Shown: positions 1 to 8,796 of the stretch, one piece after another | How the letters are laid out: each line of letters starts with the position of its first letter | Position numbering within the stretch: the stretch's first letter is position 1 | Assembly: GCA_903905065.1 (NCBI GenBank) | Contig: CAIVEW010000004.1 | Span: 1-64,000 of the forward strand | From: an uncultured Bacteroidota bacterium | GTDB lineage: Bacteria; Bacteroidota; Bacteroidia; Chitinophagales; Chitinophagaceae | DNA length: 64,000 nucleotides | Reading direction: 5' to 3' | Made by a program: the position numbers and the translations under genes | Notes under the pieces: generated by a model | What the model saw: the letters and a program-made list of their open reading frames with translations, nothing else | Told to the model about the DNA's origin: nothing | Database searches by the model: none

Positions 1-32
1 AAATAAAAAAGCCAGCCTGAGAACAGGCCAGC
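1..32 (-). terminator. Rho-independent terminator in repeat copy 1
   Basis: On the minus strand, arms at 24-32 and 11-19 form a 9-bp stem (two G-U wobbles) around a 4-nt loop at 20-23, followed by TTTTTTATTT (10-1). On the plus strand the wobbles become mismatches and no T-run follows, so the minus strand is the functional reading. Confidence 0.65.
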
Positions 33-59
33 CCCTATAAACCCTATCACTATGAAAAC
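1..59 (-). repeat. 59-bp repeat unit, copy 1 (candidate small RNA)
   Basis: This block recurs at 158-216 with one mismatch (T at 51, C at 208). Read on the minus strand it starts 5 nt after an exact TAnnTTTG box (65-72) and ends in a hairpin plus T-run (1-32). The conserved block is therefore about the size and place of a 55-60 nt transcript. It could be a small RNA, or a leader/attenuator for a gene beyond the left edge. The canonical rpmI-rplT genes expected after infC are not in the first 377 bases, so the second option cannot be excluded. Confidence 0.4.
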
Positions 60-64
60 TGTTG

Positions 65-72
65 CAAAGTTA
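65..72 (-). promoter_or_regulatory. TAnnTTTG -7 box (TAACTTTG) before repeat copy 1
   Basis: Exact match on the minus strand to the Bacteroidota -7 element. It lies 5 nt upstream of the conserved 59-bp block, which places a start site at the block edge. The equivalent position before copy 2 (222-229) does not match the box. Confidence 0.4.
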
Positions 73-157
73 AAAACTCTGCGAATATTTGCAAATAATT
101 TCTTGTCTTAAAATTAACTTTCGCCGCACAAATATACAACAAACTGACAAAATAAAT

Positions 158-189
158 AAATAAAAAAGCCAGCCTGAGAACAGGCCAGC
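158..189 (-). terminator. Rho-independent terminator in repeat copy 2 (after infC)
   Basis: Same 9-bp stem as copy 1 (arms 181-189 and 168-176, loop 177-180) followed on the minus strand by six Ts. It is the first good terminator downstream of infC and could end the thrS-infC transcript. 217-377 between infC and this unit contains no gene that I can support. Confidence 0.65.
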
Positions 190-216
190 CCCTATAAACC
201 CTATCACCATGAAAAC
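158..216 (-). repeat. 59-bp repeat unit, copy 2
   Basis: Second copy of the 1-59 unit, offset by 157 bp, with one mismatch. Flanking sequence is unrelated to that of copy 1, so conservation is limited to the block itself. It lies about 160 bp downstream of infC on the same strand. Confidence 0.45.
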
Positions 217-377
217 ATCTTTATGCTGAAAAAGCGAATTTCGTTTCTGATAATGATGTAAAGGTACAACACCTTTTAACTCCAAACAAAATTTTTACGT
301 TTTTTTTTACACTTAAATAACAAATGGCGGTTAATTTCTAATTACCAATACGTTATTTCATAGTTTGGTATAGCTTG

Positions 378-935
378 TTATTTTTTCTTTTTGGGAGAGA
401 ACATTGCCAGCATTCTCCTGCCTTCCATTTTAGGCATCGACTCTAGCGCTCCATACTCAGCCATGCGTTCAGCGAATTTCAGCAGCAGCAGTTCCCCGCG
501 CTCCTGGAACATGATAGCCCGCCCTTTGAATTGCACGTAGCACTTTACTTTATTGCCATCCTGCAGGAATTTTTCAGCATGTTTGGCTTTGAAGTCAAAG
601 TCATGGTCATCAGTGTTTGGTGTAAAGCGTATCTCTTTTACTTCCGACTGTTTGGCCTTTGCTTTCTGCTCCTTTTCCTTCTTTTTCTTCTCGTAAAGGA
701 ATTTTTTGTAGTCGATGAGGCGGCATACCGGTGGCACTGCATTGGGCGATATCTCCACCAGGTCCACTTCTTTTTCTATGGCCATTTTCAGCGCTGCGGC
801 AAGCGGGTATATACCGGGTTCTACATCCTCTCCTATCACGCGCACTTCCGGCGCAGTGATCTCATTATTGAGGCGGTGTTCATTCTGCGGCACTCTCGGC
901 CTGAAAAAAGGTTTTCCTTTTGGTCTTTTCTGCAT
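378..935 (-). CDS. infC: Translation initiation factor IF-3
   Basis: 185 aa, normal length for bacterial IF-3, which binds the 30S subunit and controls start-codon and initiator-tRNA selection. The N-terminal domain (about 15-85) carries the NNEI and VRVIG segments and the family-typical DLVEI and PPVCR(L)IDY stretch; a Lys/Glu-rich linker follows (about 82-100); the C-terminal alpha/beta domain begins near KEIRF. It ends in a Lys run. It lies 73 bp downstream of thrS on the same strand, the usual thrS-infC order, but rpmI and rplT do not follow within the window. The start is a plain ATG, not the AUU/AUC used by autoregulated infC of enterobacteria. Confidence 0.96.
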   Translation of the reverse strand: MQKRPKGKPFFRPRVPQNEHRLNNEITAPEVRVIGEDVEPGIYPLAAALKMAIEKEVDLVEISPNAVPPVCRLIDYKKFLYEKKKKEKEQKAKAKQSEVKEIRFTPNTDDHDFDFKAKHAEKFLQDGNKVKCYVQFKGRAIMFQERGELLLLKFAERMAEYGALESMPKMEGRRMLAMFSPKKKK

Positions 936-1008
936 TAATTGTTTTTAAGATTATTGGCAAAAATAAAATATTTGGTTATCAATTGCATAACCAGCAAGTT
1001 AATAATTT

Positions 1009-2967
1009 TTAAGCAACACTTTCCCGCTTTTTACCTTTTATCTGCGTTGCCACTATATCCTGCACTTCAGATATGAAGGTATCTATCGACACAGCTCCTT
1101 TATCGCCCTCGCCATGTATGCGCACGGATACCGTATTATCGGCCATTTCTTTTTCCCCTACTATCAGCATGTACGGAGTCTTCATCAGTTCAGTGTCGCG
1201 TATTTTCCGGCCTATTTTCTCGCTGCGGTCATCCACTTCGCCCCTTACATCGGCGTTTTTCAGCCTTGCTGCTATATGGTGCGCATACTCGCTGTACTTG
1301 TCGCTTATGGGCAATATTTTCACCTGCAAAGGTGCAAGCCACAGCGGGAAATTACCCGCACAGTTTTCAATAAGCACCGCTATAAAACGTTCCATAGAAC
1401 CGAATGGCGCACGGTGTATCATCACCGGGCGTTTGCGGCTATTGTCGCTGTCCACGTACTCCAGCTCGAAACGTTCCGGAAGATTATAGTCCACCTGTAT
1501 GGTGCCAAGTTGCCATCTGCGGCCTATGGCGTCACGCACCATGAAGTCCAGTTTTGGCCCGTAGAATGCAGCTTCGCCATATTCTATCACCGTTTTCAGT
1601 CCTTTATCTGCAGCGGCATCTATTATCGCCTGCTCTGCTATTTGCCAGTTCTCTTCAGAGCCTATATACTTGCTACGGTCTTCCTTATCACGCAGCGACA
1701 CCTGCGCCGTATATTCGGTAAAGCCTAGCGATTCAAATACGTAAAGCACCAGGTCTATTACCTTCTTAAATTCCTCAGATACTTGCTCCGGCATGCAGAA
1801 AAGATGCGCATCATCCTGAGTAAAGCCGCGCACGCGGGTAAGCCCATGCAGTTCGCCGCTTTGCTCGTAACGGTAAACAGTGCCAAACTCGGCAAGGCGC
1901 AGCGGCAGGTCTTTATATGAGCGCGGCGATGACTTATATATTTCGCAGTGGTGCGGGCAGTTCATGGGTTTCAGCATGAACTCTTCACCTTCCTGTGGCG
2001 TAGTAATAGGGCGGAAACTGTCCTTGCCATATTTTTCCCAGTGGCCGGACGTCACATACAATTGTTTGCTGCCTATGTGCGGAGTAATAACAGGAAGGTA
2101 GCCGGTCTCTATCTGCGCCCGCTGAAGGAATTGCTGCAGACGCTCGCGTAGCATGGCGCCCTTAGGCAACCATAACGGCAGGCCACTACCCACTTTTTCT
2201 GAAAAAGTGAATAACTCCAGCTCCTTGCCCAGCTTGCGATGGTCGCGTTTCTTGGCCTCTTCCAGCAAAGCCAGGTACTCGTCCAGTTCTTTCTGTTGCG
2301 GGAAGCTGACACCGTAAATACGGGTGAGCATTTTATTTTTTTCGTTGCCACGCCAGTACGCGCCGGCAATGTTGGTAAGCTTTACCGCTTTTATTGGGCT
2401 GGTATTAGGTATATGCGGGCCACGGCACAGGTCGGTGAAATTACCTTGTGTGTAAAAAGTGATGCTGCCGTCATCCAGGCCTTCCAGGAGCTCCAGCTTA
2501 TAATGGTCGCCCTTCTCCGTAAAGTAGGCTACCGCATCCTTCTTGGAAACATCTTTTCTCAAATAGGTGCTGTTGGCTTTTGCCAGCTCCTTCATTTTAT
2601 CCTCTATTTTCTTCAGGTCTTCTTCCGTTATTGAGCGGTCACCAAGGTCCACATCATAGTAAAACCCGGTCTCAATAGCCGGGCCTATACCCAGTTTCAC
2701 TCCGGGGTACAGCGCCTCAAGCGCTTCCGCCATCAGGTGCGCCGAAGAGTGCCAGAAGGTCGACTTCGCGTTTTTGTCGTCCCACGTCAGCAGCTTCAGG
2801 CTGGCATCGCTGTTTATAGGGCGGGAAGAGTCCCATACTTCGCCATTAACCTCTGCTGCCAGCACCTTGCGCGCCAGCCCTTCGCTAATTGACTTTGCGA
2901 CATCAGCCGCGCTTGTTCCTTCCGGGTATTCGCGCACCGCGCCGTCTGGTAATGTAATATGTATCAT
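1009..2967 (-). CDS. thrS: Threonine-tRNA ligase
   Basis: 652 aa from the ATG at 2967, which begins MIHITLPDG as TGS domains do. An in-frame start 60 nt upstream (3027) lies beyond the promoter box at 2989-2996, so I reject it. Domains in order: TGS (1-62), editing/second additional domain with the HxxxH zinc-like motif (H73, H77), class II catalytic core with MNCPHH (zinc-binding Cys), then the anticodon-binding domain with the PVM(I)IHRAPFGS motif before it. It charges tRNA-Thr in the cytoplasm. First gene of a probable thrS-infC operon. Confidence 0.96.
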   Translation of the reverse strand: MIHITLPDGAVREYPEGTSAADVAKSISEGLARKVLAAEVNGEVWDSSRPINSDASLKLLTWDDKNAKSTFWHSSAHLMAEALEALYPGVKLGIGPAIETGFYYDVDLGDRSITEEDLKKIEDKMKELAKANSTYLRKDVSKKDAVAYFTEKGDHYKLELLEGLDDGSITFYTQGNFTDLCRGPHIPNTSPIKAVKLTNIAGAYWRGNEKNKMLTRIYGVSFPQQKELDEYLALLEEAKKRDHRKLGKELELFTFSEKVGSGLPLWLPKGAMLRERLQQFLQRAQIETGYLPVITPHIGSKQLYVTSGHWEKYGKDSFRPITTPQEGEEFMLKPMNCPHHCEIYKSSPRSYKDLPLRLAEFGTVYRYEQSGELHGLTRVRGFTQDDAHLFCMPEQVSEEFKKVIDLVLYVFESLGFTEYTAQVSLRDKEDRSKYIGSEENWQIAEQAIIDAAADKGLKTVIEYGEAAFYGPKLDFMVRDAIGRRWQLGTIQVDYNLPERFELEYVDSDNSRKRPVMIHRAPFGSMERFIAVLIENCAGNFPLWLAPLQVKILPISDKYSEYAHHIAARLKNADVRGEVDDRSEKIGRKIRDTELMKTPYMLIVGEKEMADNTVSVRIHGEGDKGAVSIDTFISEVQDIVATQIKGKKRESVA

Positions 2968-2988
2968 GTTCTTTACTAAAATAGGTTG

Positions 2989-2996
2989 CAAATGTA
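2989..2996 (-). promoter_or_regulatory. Promoter -7 box (TACATTTG) for thrS
   Basis: Exact TAnnTTTG on the minus strand, 21 nt before the thrS ATG at 2967. It supports the shorter start, because the longer ORF would begin upstream of this promoter. Confidence 0.6.
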
Positions 2997-3017
2997 CGAA
3001 TGAAACAGCTATGTATG

Positions 3018-3044
3018 TAAAAACCACCGGCGAGTACCGGTGGT
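3018..3044 (-). terminator. Rho-independent terminator after the lipoprotein gene
   Basis: Perfect 8-bp inverted repeat (3023-3030 / 3037-3044, loop of 6) followed on the minus strand by TTTTTAC. It sits 22 nt after the stop of the gene at 3067-3768 and separates it from thrS. Confidence 0.7.
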
Positions 3045-3066
3045 CCTGCGTACTTACTATGTTTTT

Positions 3067-3768
3067 TTAGAAATTGCTGTACGTGACGGAATAATGAAAC
3101 GTATCAGGACGGATGATCGGGTCCGCATCTATACCGCCACCGGTGTGGTGGTTTGTAGAATCCGGGTACGTGGAAATAGCAGCAAAATTGATGGTAAATG
3201 CTGTCGAACTGAAATTAGTCACTGTTGCAGTATAAATGTCCAGTCGCTGTATCGCTGAAGAATCAAAATGCAATTTCCAGAATGAGTCCACTAATCCCGG
3301 GCTTGGAGGGCTCATCTGTGCACCCGCCACTGCGCTCAGGAAGGTATCCACCACTACAGGCGAATAAGAAAGTGTATCAAAAAAGTATGGCTGTAGGATC
3401 GATTCCACTACCCCGAACGTATTGCTAAACCCATCATAGAGACTAAGTGTCTGTTCTCCATTTTCAAATTTCCAGCTAAAACCTATAGAATCCGCATCTC
3501 CGGCGTTACAAATGTTGCTGCCTGGGAACAAGTAGGCTTTGTTAAGGGAGTCGAATTTGATATAATCGTCACGGTGGCACACCGGGATCCAGTTCAGGTA
3601 GTTGAGCGTTGTATCCACACCGTTGGGTTTCCTTAGGGTAAGCGTACCGGCCGTAACGTGCCACTTGCCAACACGCAGCATACTTTCCCTGCTGTAGTTC
3701 GTTTTAGGGGGCTTGTTGCAGGAGGCGATAACAACGATAATAGAGAGAACCAGTAAAAAGTATTTCAT
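3067..3768 (-). CDS. Hypothetical lipoprotein
   Basis: 233 aa with a signal peptide (about 1-17) ending in an IASC lipobox, so the mature protein is probably lipid-anchored at Cys17. The rest is beta-rich and Thr/Ser/Asp-rich, with no motif I recognise; several Asp-Ser and Trp-containing strands resemble other Bacteroidota surface lipoproteins of unknown function. Monocistronic by position: own terminator downstream, about 100 bp to the next gene upstream. Confidence 0.75.
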   Translation of the reverse strand: MKYFLLVLSIIVVIASCNKPPKTNYSRESMLRVGKWHVTAGTLTLRKPNGVDTTLNYLNWIPVCHRDDYIKFDSLNKAYLFPGSNICNAGDADSIGFSWKFENGEQTLSLYDGFSNTFGVVESILQPYFFDTLSYSPVVVDTFLSAVAGAQMSPPSPGLVDSFWKLHFDSSAIQRLDIYTATVTNFSSTAFTINFAAISTYPDSTNHHTGGGIDADPIIRPDTFHYSVTYSNF

Positions 3769-3869
3769 TGCTTGAAAAATATTTTAAAGCCTAAAGCTAA
3801 TAAATATATTTGAAGCAGGGAAATCTTGCAAGGTTTATTGATATTTTGGTACCCGGTTACTGCTTTAGA

Positions 3870-4556
3870 CTAAGGCTTTAAATGAAATAGTGCAAGCGAT
3901 CGCCCTTCCATCTTCACCTCCGAAACCTTCGGGTGAACGGACAGGTGTGTGGCAATATTGCCATTAGGCTTCAGGATAATTGTCTGGTTAGCATGCATGA
4001 GGCTAACGAGCAGATCAACAAATTTCCCTGCTGCATCATTATCATAAATTGGTTCCCACATATATAATATGTCATATGTTTCTACCTGGTGTCGCTCCAG
4101 GTTCATCAGGTCCGCTTGGGTTATGGAATAGGTGTCAGGGAACATCTTATGCGCCAGATTTATCAACGGGGCTTCTATCTCTATACCGCCAAATCTCACC
4201 TTTTCTCTCCCGGAAGCATCCATATTCCGGCGAACGATCTCCAGCGCAATACACGCGCCGCATCCCAGGTCCAGCAACGAGCCCGCCTTAAGTCGCACAA
4301 TTAATTCATACAATTCATGTAACAAGGGATTAATAAAATACCCGTAACTTTTATGGTCCCGCGTGTTCCGGTAGCATAACCGGTTCAGCACCGGATCGTT
4401 GAATGCAAATGTTTTGAATACTTTGTTGACTATATCATGGGTAAGAGCCATTGACTTTTCCAATGCCAATAGCTCGTCCGCGGGCAGTTCAGGGCCGAGG
4501 CCGATCTTCCGGGCATCTGGGACAAATGTGATAGAAGCTTTTGCATTGCTGCTCAT
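3870..4556 (-). CDS. Class I SAM-dependent methyltransferase-like protein
   Basis: 228 aa, cytoplasmic. A glycine-rich motif I, LLDLGCGAC, lies near residue 94-102, followed by an acidic motif (GGIEIEAP) at the right distance and a D-I-L-Y motif IV-like segment (YDILYMWEP). These indicate a Rossmann-fold methyltransferase domain. The N-terminal 80 residues are helical and unassigned. Substrate unknown. The gene stands alone between terminator-like hairpins. Confidence 0.75.
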   Translation of the reverse strand: MSSNAKASITFVPDARKIGLGPELPADELLALEKSMALTHDIVNKVFKTFAFNDPVLNRLCYRNTRDHKSYGYFINPLLHELYELIVRLKAGSLLDLGCGACIALEIVRRNMDASGREKVRFGGIEIEAPLINLAHKMFPDTYSITQADLMNLERHQVETYDILYMWEPIYDNDAAGKFVDLLVSLMHANQTIILKPNGNIATHLSVHPKVSEVKMEGRSLALFHLKP

Positions 4557-4630
4557 TACAAGGAGTCTCGTTTGTCAAAGTAAATATACATTGAAGATCG
4601 TATATTGTAATGTTTGTCAATACTTCTTGA

Positions 4631-4668
4631 AATGAAATGGGTTCCAGCTACCCGGAACCCATTTCATT
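4631..4668 (-). terminator. Strong hairpin between the methyltransferase and PPIase genes
   Basis: Perfect 15-bp inverted repeat (4631-4645 / 4654-4668) with an 8-nt loop, 18 nt after the stop of the PPIase gene. The minus-strand 3' side is only moderately T-rich (ends CATTTCATT), so termination is probable rather than certain; the plus strand is followed by ATTTTT. Confidence 0.6.
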
Positions 4669-4685
4669 ATTTTTCGGAATTTCCT

Positions 4686-6647
4686 CTATTTCTTTTCCAC
4701 CATGCTCTTGAAAACGGTTTCATTGACCTTAACCGGGTATTCGCGGCGCATTTTTTCGTTCCATTGCTTCTCCAGGTAATCCTGGTATTCAGCTACTACA
4801 TATCCACGGGCTTCGTCAAGGGTCTTCTTGGTAGTTGTCGTGTATATTTTCTTGGCAACGATCACTGTGTTTTGGCCATTGGCGCCTGGTATCACCTTTA
4901 TGTTGTCTTTCTGCAGCTCTGCCTGTGTAGCGTCCTTAAACCGCGAGAATTCATAGCGTCCGCGTTGTATGTTTACCCCATCTGAATTCGATGGTGTGTT
5001 GATTGCTTTAACCATTTGCTCGTCTGTAGCTGTGCCGCCTTTCAGCATCATCATGCCGGTATCAAATGAAGCCTTGTTTTTAAATTTATAAACAGCGCCA
5101 TCAAAGCCGGGTTCCCAGTTGTACTTGGCATTGTGCGTTTCGTAGAACGCTTTTAATCCTACTGAATCCTTTGCAGCCTTGCTCCACACATTGCGGTCCA
5201 TCAGTTCAAACAACATAATGCCATCACGGTATTCTTCCATCAGGTTCTTGAATTCAGGGTTCTCCTCCACGAGTTTGTGCTCTTCAAAATCATTCACCAC
5301 GCTGTTTACATACATATTGTAAGCATCGCGAACCACTGCATTCTTTGGCCCGTTAAGTTTGCCATGTGTCAGGTTCTCGGCAAATTTCACGAAATCGTTC
5401 TGCAGATAATTCTTACCGGCAAGCGTAAAAACCGGCTTGTTCATATTTTTAAAGTCTTCTGCTTTGAAGGTTTTAGCGCCCTTCCCGGTATCGGGTAACG
5501 ACATCAGTTTGTTGCTCACCTCGGCTACGTTCTCGGTATACTCTTTAAATCCGTTCTTGTCTTTTATCTTGGCGAAAAAGCGGTCCCTCGCCACCTGCGC
5601 GCGGGAGTCATTCTCTACCTTATGCTTCAGCGTAGGATACAAGGTATCGTATGGCTGCAATGGGTATTTAGCGAGTAGCTTAATAATGTGGAACCCATAA
5701 TCTGTTTTTATCGGCTCGGAGATATCTCCTGGTTTCTTAAGTGCGAAGGCCGCATTTTCAAATGCCATTACCATATGGCCGGTACCAAAGGGCTTCATCA
5801 CGCCGCCATCGTTAACGGTATACTTATCGTCAGAGTATTTCTTCACCAGTGTATCAAAAGACACCCCGCTTTTCAGCATAGCCTCAACACTGTCCGCACG
5901 CTTACGCCCGGCCTCAATACCTTCCTCGCCTTTAGACTTCGAAACGCCTATCATGATCTGGGCCACTTTCACCTGTCCACGGTCAGCGCGCTTGTCGAGT
6001 ACCTTCATGATGTGGTAGCCAAACTGTGTTTTGAATGGGGCAGATACTTTTCCCACAGGTGTACTGTAAGCCATATTCTCAAACGGATAAACGGTCTGCA
6101 ATGCAGAGAAGTAGCCTATATCGCCGCCATTTTCCTTCGATCCCTTGTCGTCAGAGAACTGCTTTGCCAGTGTTTCAAAGTCGGCCTTCTTGCTTTCTAC
6201 CAGGTGATAGATGCTGTCTATCTTCCGGTAAGCGGCAACCGTATCGCTGCCCGGCGTACAGCTTATCAGGATGTGCGCTACGTGCACATCTTCCTTCATG
6301 CGGTCGTAGGCCTCATGTATTATTTTATTGGTAACCTGCTCATCGGTCAGGTAGTTTTTGGCAAGCTGCTTGCGGTAGCTGTCCAGCTCATGGTCTATGG
6401 TAGGCACGGTATCCAGTTTCTGCTTGTCAGCTTCAGAAACCTTCATCCGGAACAATGCGTAAAGGTCAAGGTAGCTTCTGAGCGCAGTATCCGCCATATC
6501 CGGCTTCTTATTGATGCTGTTCTTTTTATAAACCCGTAAAAATTCTTCTTTAGACACCGGGTGAGTGCCATAGGTAAATAAGGTTTGTGCATACCCGGAC
6601 ATCATACAGATGCCTGAAGTAATGGTTGTTAAAATCAGCTTGCGCAT
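4686..6647 (-). CDS. Periplasmic parvulin-type peptidylprolyl isomerase, two rotamase domains
   Basis: 653 aa with a signal peptide ending near residue 20 (GYAQ). Two PpiC/rotamase domains at about 117-215 and 226-320 share the VAHIL / VAQIM start, the FSDD / YSDD segment and the GYHIMK / GFHIIK end. The C-terminal 330 residues are helical and may act as a chaperone region. The organisation resembles SurA/PpiD, which assist outer-membrane protein folding, but with tandem rotamase domains placed N-terminally. The next gene upstream, a thioredoxin-like exported protein, ends 27 nt away, so both probably form one operon for envelope protein folding. Confidence 0.9.
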   Translation of the reverse strand: MRKLILTTITSGICMMSGYAQTLFTYGTHPVSKEEFLRVYKKNSINKKPDMADTALRSYLDLYALFRMKVSEADKQKLDTVPTIDHELDSYRKQLAKNYLTDEQVTNKIIHEAYDRMKEDVHVAHILISCTPGSDTVAAYRKIDSIYHLVESKKADFETLAKQFSDDKGSKENGGDIGYFSALQTVYPFENMAYSTPVGKVSAPFKTQFGYHIMKVLDKRADRGQVKVAQIMIGVSKSKGEEGIEAGRKRADSVEAMLKSGVSFDTLVKKYSDDKYTVNDGGVMKPFGTGHMVMAFENAAFALKKPGDISEPIKTDYGFHIIKLLAKYPLQPYDTLYPTLKHKVENDSRAQVARDRFFAKIKDKNGFKEYTENVAEVSNKLMSLPDTGKGAKTFKAEDFKNMNKPVFTLAGKNYLQNDFVKFAENLTHGKLNGPKNAVVRDAYNMYVNSVVNDFEEHKLVEENPEFKNLMEEYRDGIMLFELMDRNVWSKAAKDSVGLKAFYETHNAKYNWEPGFDGAVYKFKNKASFDTGMMMLKGGTATDEQMVKAINTPSNSDGVNIQRGRYEFSRFKDATQAELQKDNIKVIPGANGQNTVIVAKKIYTTTTKKTLDEARGYVVAEYQDYLEKQWNEKMRREYPVKVNETVFKSMVEKK

Positions 6648-6674
6648 TTTTGTGTGTTTTTATTATTATGATTT

Positions 6675-8123
6675 TTATTTTTTACCAGATTTTTGTTTAG
6701 CTATTTTTTCCAGCATATCCACCAGGCCCACTATCGTAGTGTGGTCTATCCTTTTCCCCTTTATTATTTTCTTTTCGTCCAGCAAATATATAGTAGGCGT
6801 ACTATAAACATCATATTTTCCTCTCCAGTCTCCCGCATGGTCTGGGTCCCAGGTGTTGGTCCATTCTCCCAGCTTGTTCTTGGTAATGAAATCGTTGATG
6901 GCTTGTTCATTGCCTTCGGTCGCTACCGTAAATAGCTTTACACCCTTTTTCTTCAGTTCCGCCTTGTATACCGAGTCAAGTGCGGGCAACTCATGCTGGC
7001 AGTGCCCGCAGGTCGGTGAGTAAAACACCAGTAAGGTATACTTGCCATCCTGTCCCAGCAGGCTTTCTTCTTTTTTGGTTGCCAGGTTCGGCACTTTTAT
7101 TTCCGGGGCAAGGTTGCCGATCACATTGGGCGCTATCTTCATCGCGCGGTCTATGTATTTCTGCAGGTCATCATTGCTCAGCCAGAAAGCATCGCCCTTC
7201 ATGTAGTAGTTCTCCACCAGGTACACAAAGACCTCGTCCATGCCCATCACCTTGCTGTTCTCCACATTGCGGGTCAGCCACCAGAGTGTGTACTTGAATA
7301 TTTCCTTCGTCCCACGGGCCTTTTTCAGCAGGTAGTCCGCTTCCCGTTCCATGCTGTCGGGCCAGGGGAAAACAAGTTTGTTGAAATACTCGTCAAGCTT
7401 GGCGTCAAAGATCGGGGTATGTATAAGCCGGTCATCCTGGAAATTAAAGTCGTCCCAGTAGTGCGATTTATAAAAATTGTAAGCAAAATTGGAATCCTTC
7501 GTAACGCCATCGGCCAGGAAATGAGCGCCCTCGGGCACCTGTGGCACCTGCAGTGCATTGAATATAGTTGCAAGCAGTGTATGCGGGTATTTCGCAGCAT
7601 AATCGCGACGGTAATTGCTCAGTTCTTTTGAGCTTGCTGCTGCCTTGTTACGCACGGTAACGCTGTCATCCTTCGTTTTCGCAGCCTTATATTCCTTCTG
7701 TAGTTCTTGTTGATTGGCGCCGTACCCCTTCAGGAAAGACACATATTGCTGGAAGCGGTCATTTTCAGGTGAATTCTTAAAAGTTATGCCCTCCGGGAGT
7801 TTCTTGGTGTCAGCGGTAATAGAAAGGTCGTCCCCATTATTCAGCAGGAACTCGAAATACGTATTCCTGTCAGACAACAGCATCATATAAATACCACCCA
7901 CAAATGTGCTGTCCTTGGAATCAAATGTAGCTATTCCGTTCTTATCTATTTGAGCAGAATCGCGTTTGTATATGGTGGGCAGCGGTTTTCCGTAATAGTG
8001 TACCAGGTACACCATTGATTCCTTTACAGCAGGTATTTTTAAGTGGATATGGTACCCCTCGCGGGCAGAAGATAGGTTAGCCATGCCAAATAGCAACATG
8101 GCGATTATAATGATTCGGTTCAT
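6675..8123 (-). CDS. Exported thioredoxin-like protein with DUF4369/DUF5106-like regions (paralogue 1)
   Basis: 482 aa from the ATG at 8123; that Met begins a clean signal peptide (to about residue 21), while the longer in-frame start adds a hydrophilic leader. An N-terminal beta domain resembling DUF4369 (about 22-110) and a helical DUF5106-like middle (about 110-330) precede a C-terminal thioredoxin fold with CGHC at 372-375 and the cis-Pro segment STPTIYLL. Probably a periplasmic thiol-disulfide oxidoreductase. It is about two-thirds identical by eye to the gene at 19311-20771, and the two copies share promoter sequence. Operonic with the PPIase downstream. Confidence 0.85.
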   Translation of the reverse strand: MNRIIIIAMLLFGMANLSSAREGYHIHLKIPAVKESMVYLVHYYGKPLPTIYKRDSAQIDKNGIATFDSKDSTFVGGIYMMLLSDRNTYFEFLLNNGDDLSITADTKKLPEGITFKNSPENDRFQQYVSFLKGYGANQQELQKEYKAAKTKDDSVTVRNKAAASSKELSNYRRDYAAKYPHTLLATIFNALQVPQVPEGAHFLADGVTKDSNFAYNFYKSHYWDDFNFQDDRLIHTPIFDAKLDEYFNKLVFPWPDSMEREADYLLKKARGTKEIFKYTLWWLTRNVENSKVMGMDEVFVYLVENYYMKGDAFWLSNDDLQKYIDRAMKIAPNVIGNLAPEIKVPNLATKKEESLLGQDGKYTLLVFYSPTCGHCQHELPALDSVYKAELKKKGVKLFTVATEGNEQAINDFITKNKLGEWTNTWDPDHAGDWRGKYDVYSTPTIYLLDEKKIIKGKRIDHTTIVGLVDMLEKIAKQKSGKK

Positions 8124-8193
8124 TGTCGTTTCAGATAAGTCCCGGTTATCGGGATAAAGCTCCGCCACCGGTAGCAGCCGGAAGGGAGTGCGT

Positions 8194-8201
8194 CAAAAAT
8201 A
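8194..8201 (-). promoter_or_regulatory. Promoter -7 box (TATTTTTG) for paralogue 1
   Basis: Exact TAnnTTTG on the minus strand with a TTG 21 nt upstream (8223-8225). The surrounding 23 nt (8191-8213) recur with one mismatch before paralogue 2 (20841-20863), so the promoter was duplicated along with the gene. The rest of 8202-8471 holds no gene that I can support. Confidence 0.6.
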
Positions 8202-8471
8202 AAGCATAAATTCGATGAATCCCAATCCACGCCACCGGTTAATTTAGGTTATAACATTTTTTTTGCAAGTTTAACAGGCTTTATGGCGAAGTTCGGTCCA
8301 GGCAGCCATGCTGCTATTTTGCTTCAGTGGCTATAGCACAGTTCATCGCAGGATTTCTATCGGGCTTGCCTATGTAATGCACACATTCTTTCTCCATACA
8401 AAAAAAGGGTGTTTTTCCCGCATGAAATATCAAAAAATATTTCCCAATTTTATCTTCCTAAATCACTCAGT

Positions 8472-8672
8472 ATGAAATCTATAACCCGGAAACTAACCGA
8501 CCTTACGCACAGGGAGTACGAAATATACATGTGCCTTCGCAAGGGCATGAAATCGAAAGAGATCGCCTGCAAACTATTTATCTCAAAGAACACCGTAGAC
8601 ACACACCGCCGCAGGATACTGGCAAAACTGAGGAACAGTCAAGATCATACACTTTACCGAGCATTAATATAA
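8472..8672 (+). CDS. Stand-alone LuxR/GerE-type helix-turn-helix protein
   Basis: 66 aa from the ATG at 8472; an in-frame ATG at 8409 would add 21 residues without family resemblance. The whole protein is one GerE-type HTH: LTHREYEI (start of the domain), SKEIACKL, then SKNTVDTHRRRILAKL (recognition helix). There is no receiver, PAS or autoinducer domain, so it is either a truncated NarL/FixJ-type regulator or a small DNA-binding protein on its own. A 42-bp palindrome begins 19 nt after its stop, and the 662-aa gene follows; regulation of that gene is a plausible inference. Confidence 0.75.
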   Translation: MKSITRKLTDLTHREYEIYMCLRKGMKSKEIACKLFISKNTVDTHRRRILAKLRNSQDHTLYRALI

Positions 8673-8691
8673 ACGCTTTTCCGAATTAGGC

Positions 8692-8733
8692 AATACTCAC
8701 TTAATACTCATAAATGAGTATTAAGTGAGTATT
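8692..8733. repeat. Perfect 20-bp inverted repeat, four half-sites (operator or terminator)
   Basis: Arms 8692-8711 and 8714-8733 pair perfectly around two As. Inside, the octamer AATACTCA occurs twice directly and twice inverted, which looks like a tandem operator. The weak promoter box at 8754-8761 puts the right edge of the palindrome near the -33 region of the 662-aa gene. The plus strand has no T-run after it, so a terminator role for the LuxR-like gene is possible but less clear. Confidence 0.7.
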
Positions 8734-8753
8734 TAATGCGTGTCCCTGCCCGC

Positions 8754-8761
8754 TACTTTTA
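8754..8761 (+). promoter_or_regulatory. Possible promoter box (TACTTTTA) for the 662-aa gene
   Basis: One mismatch to TAnnTTTG, 35 nt before the ATG at 8797. No clear -33 TTG is present; the expected site overlaps the end of the palindrome at 8692-8733. Confidence 0.3.
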
Positions 8762-8796
8762 CGAAAGCAAAATGCTTAACCACAAAACATAAAACT

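Noticed and set aside
52-229. Two mini-ORFs on the plus strand starting at the ATGAAAAC of each 59-bp unit (19 and 6 codons).
   Set aside because: They differ completely after the shared block, have no protein-like composition and are explained better by the minus-strand terminator unit.
2968-3027. The 20-residue N-terminal extension of ThrRS.
   Set aside because: The exact promoter box at 2989-2996 lies inside the extension, and the TGS domain begins at the shorter start.
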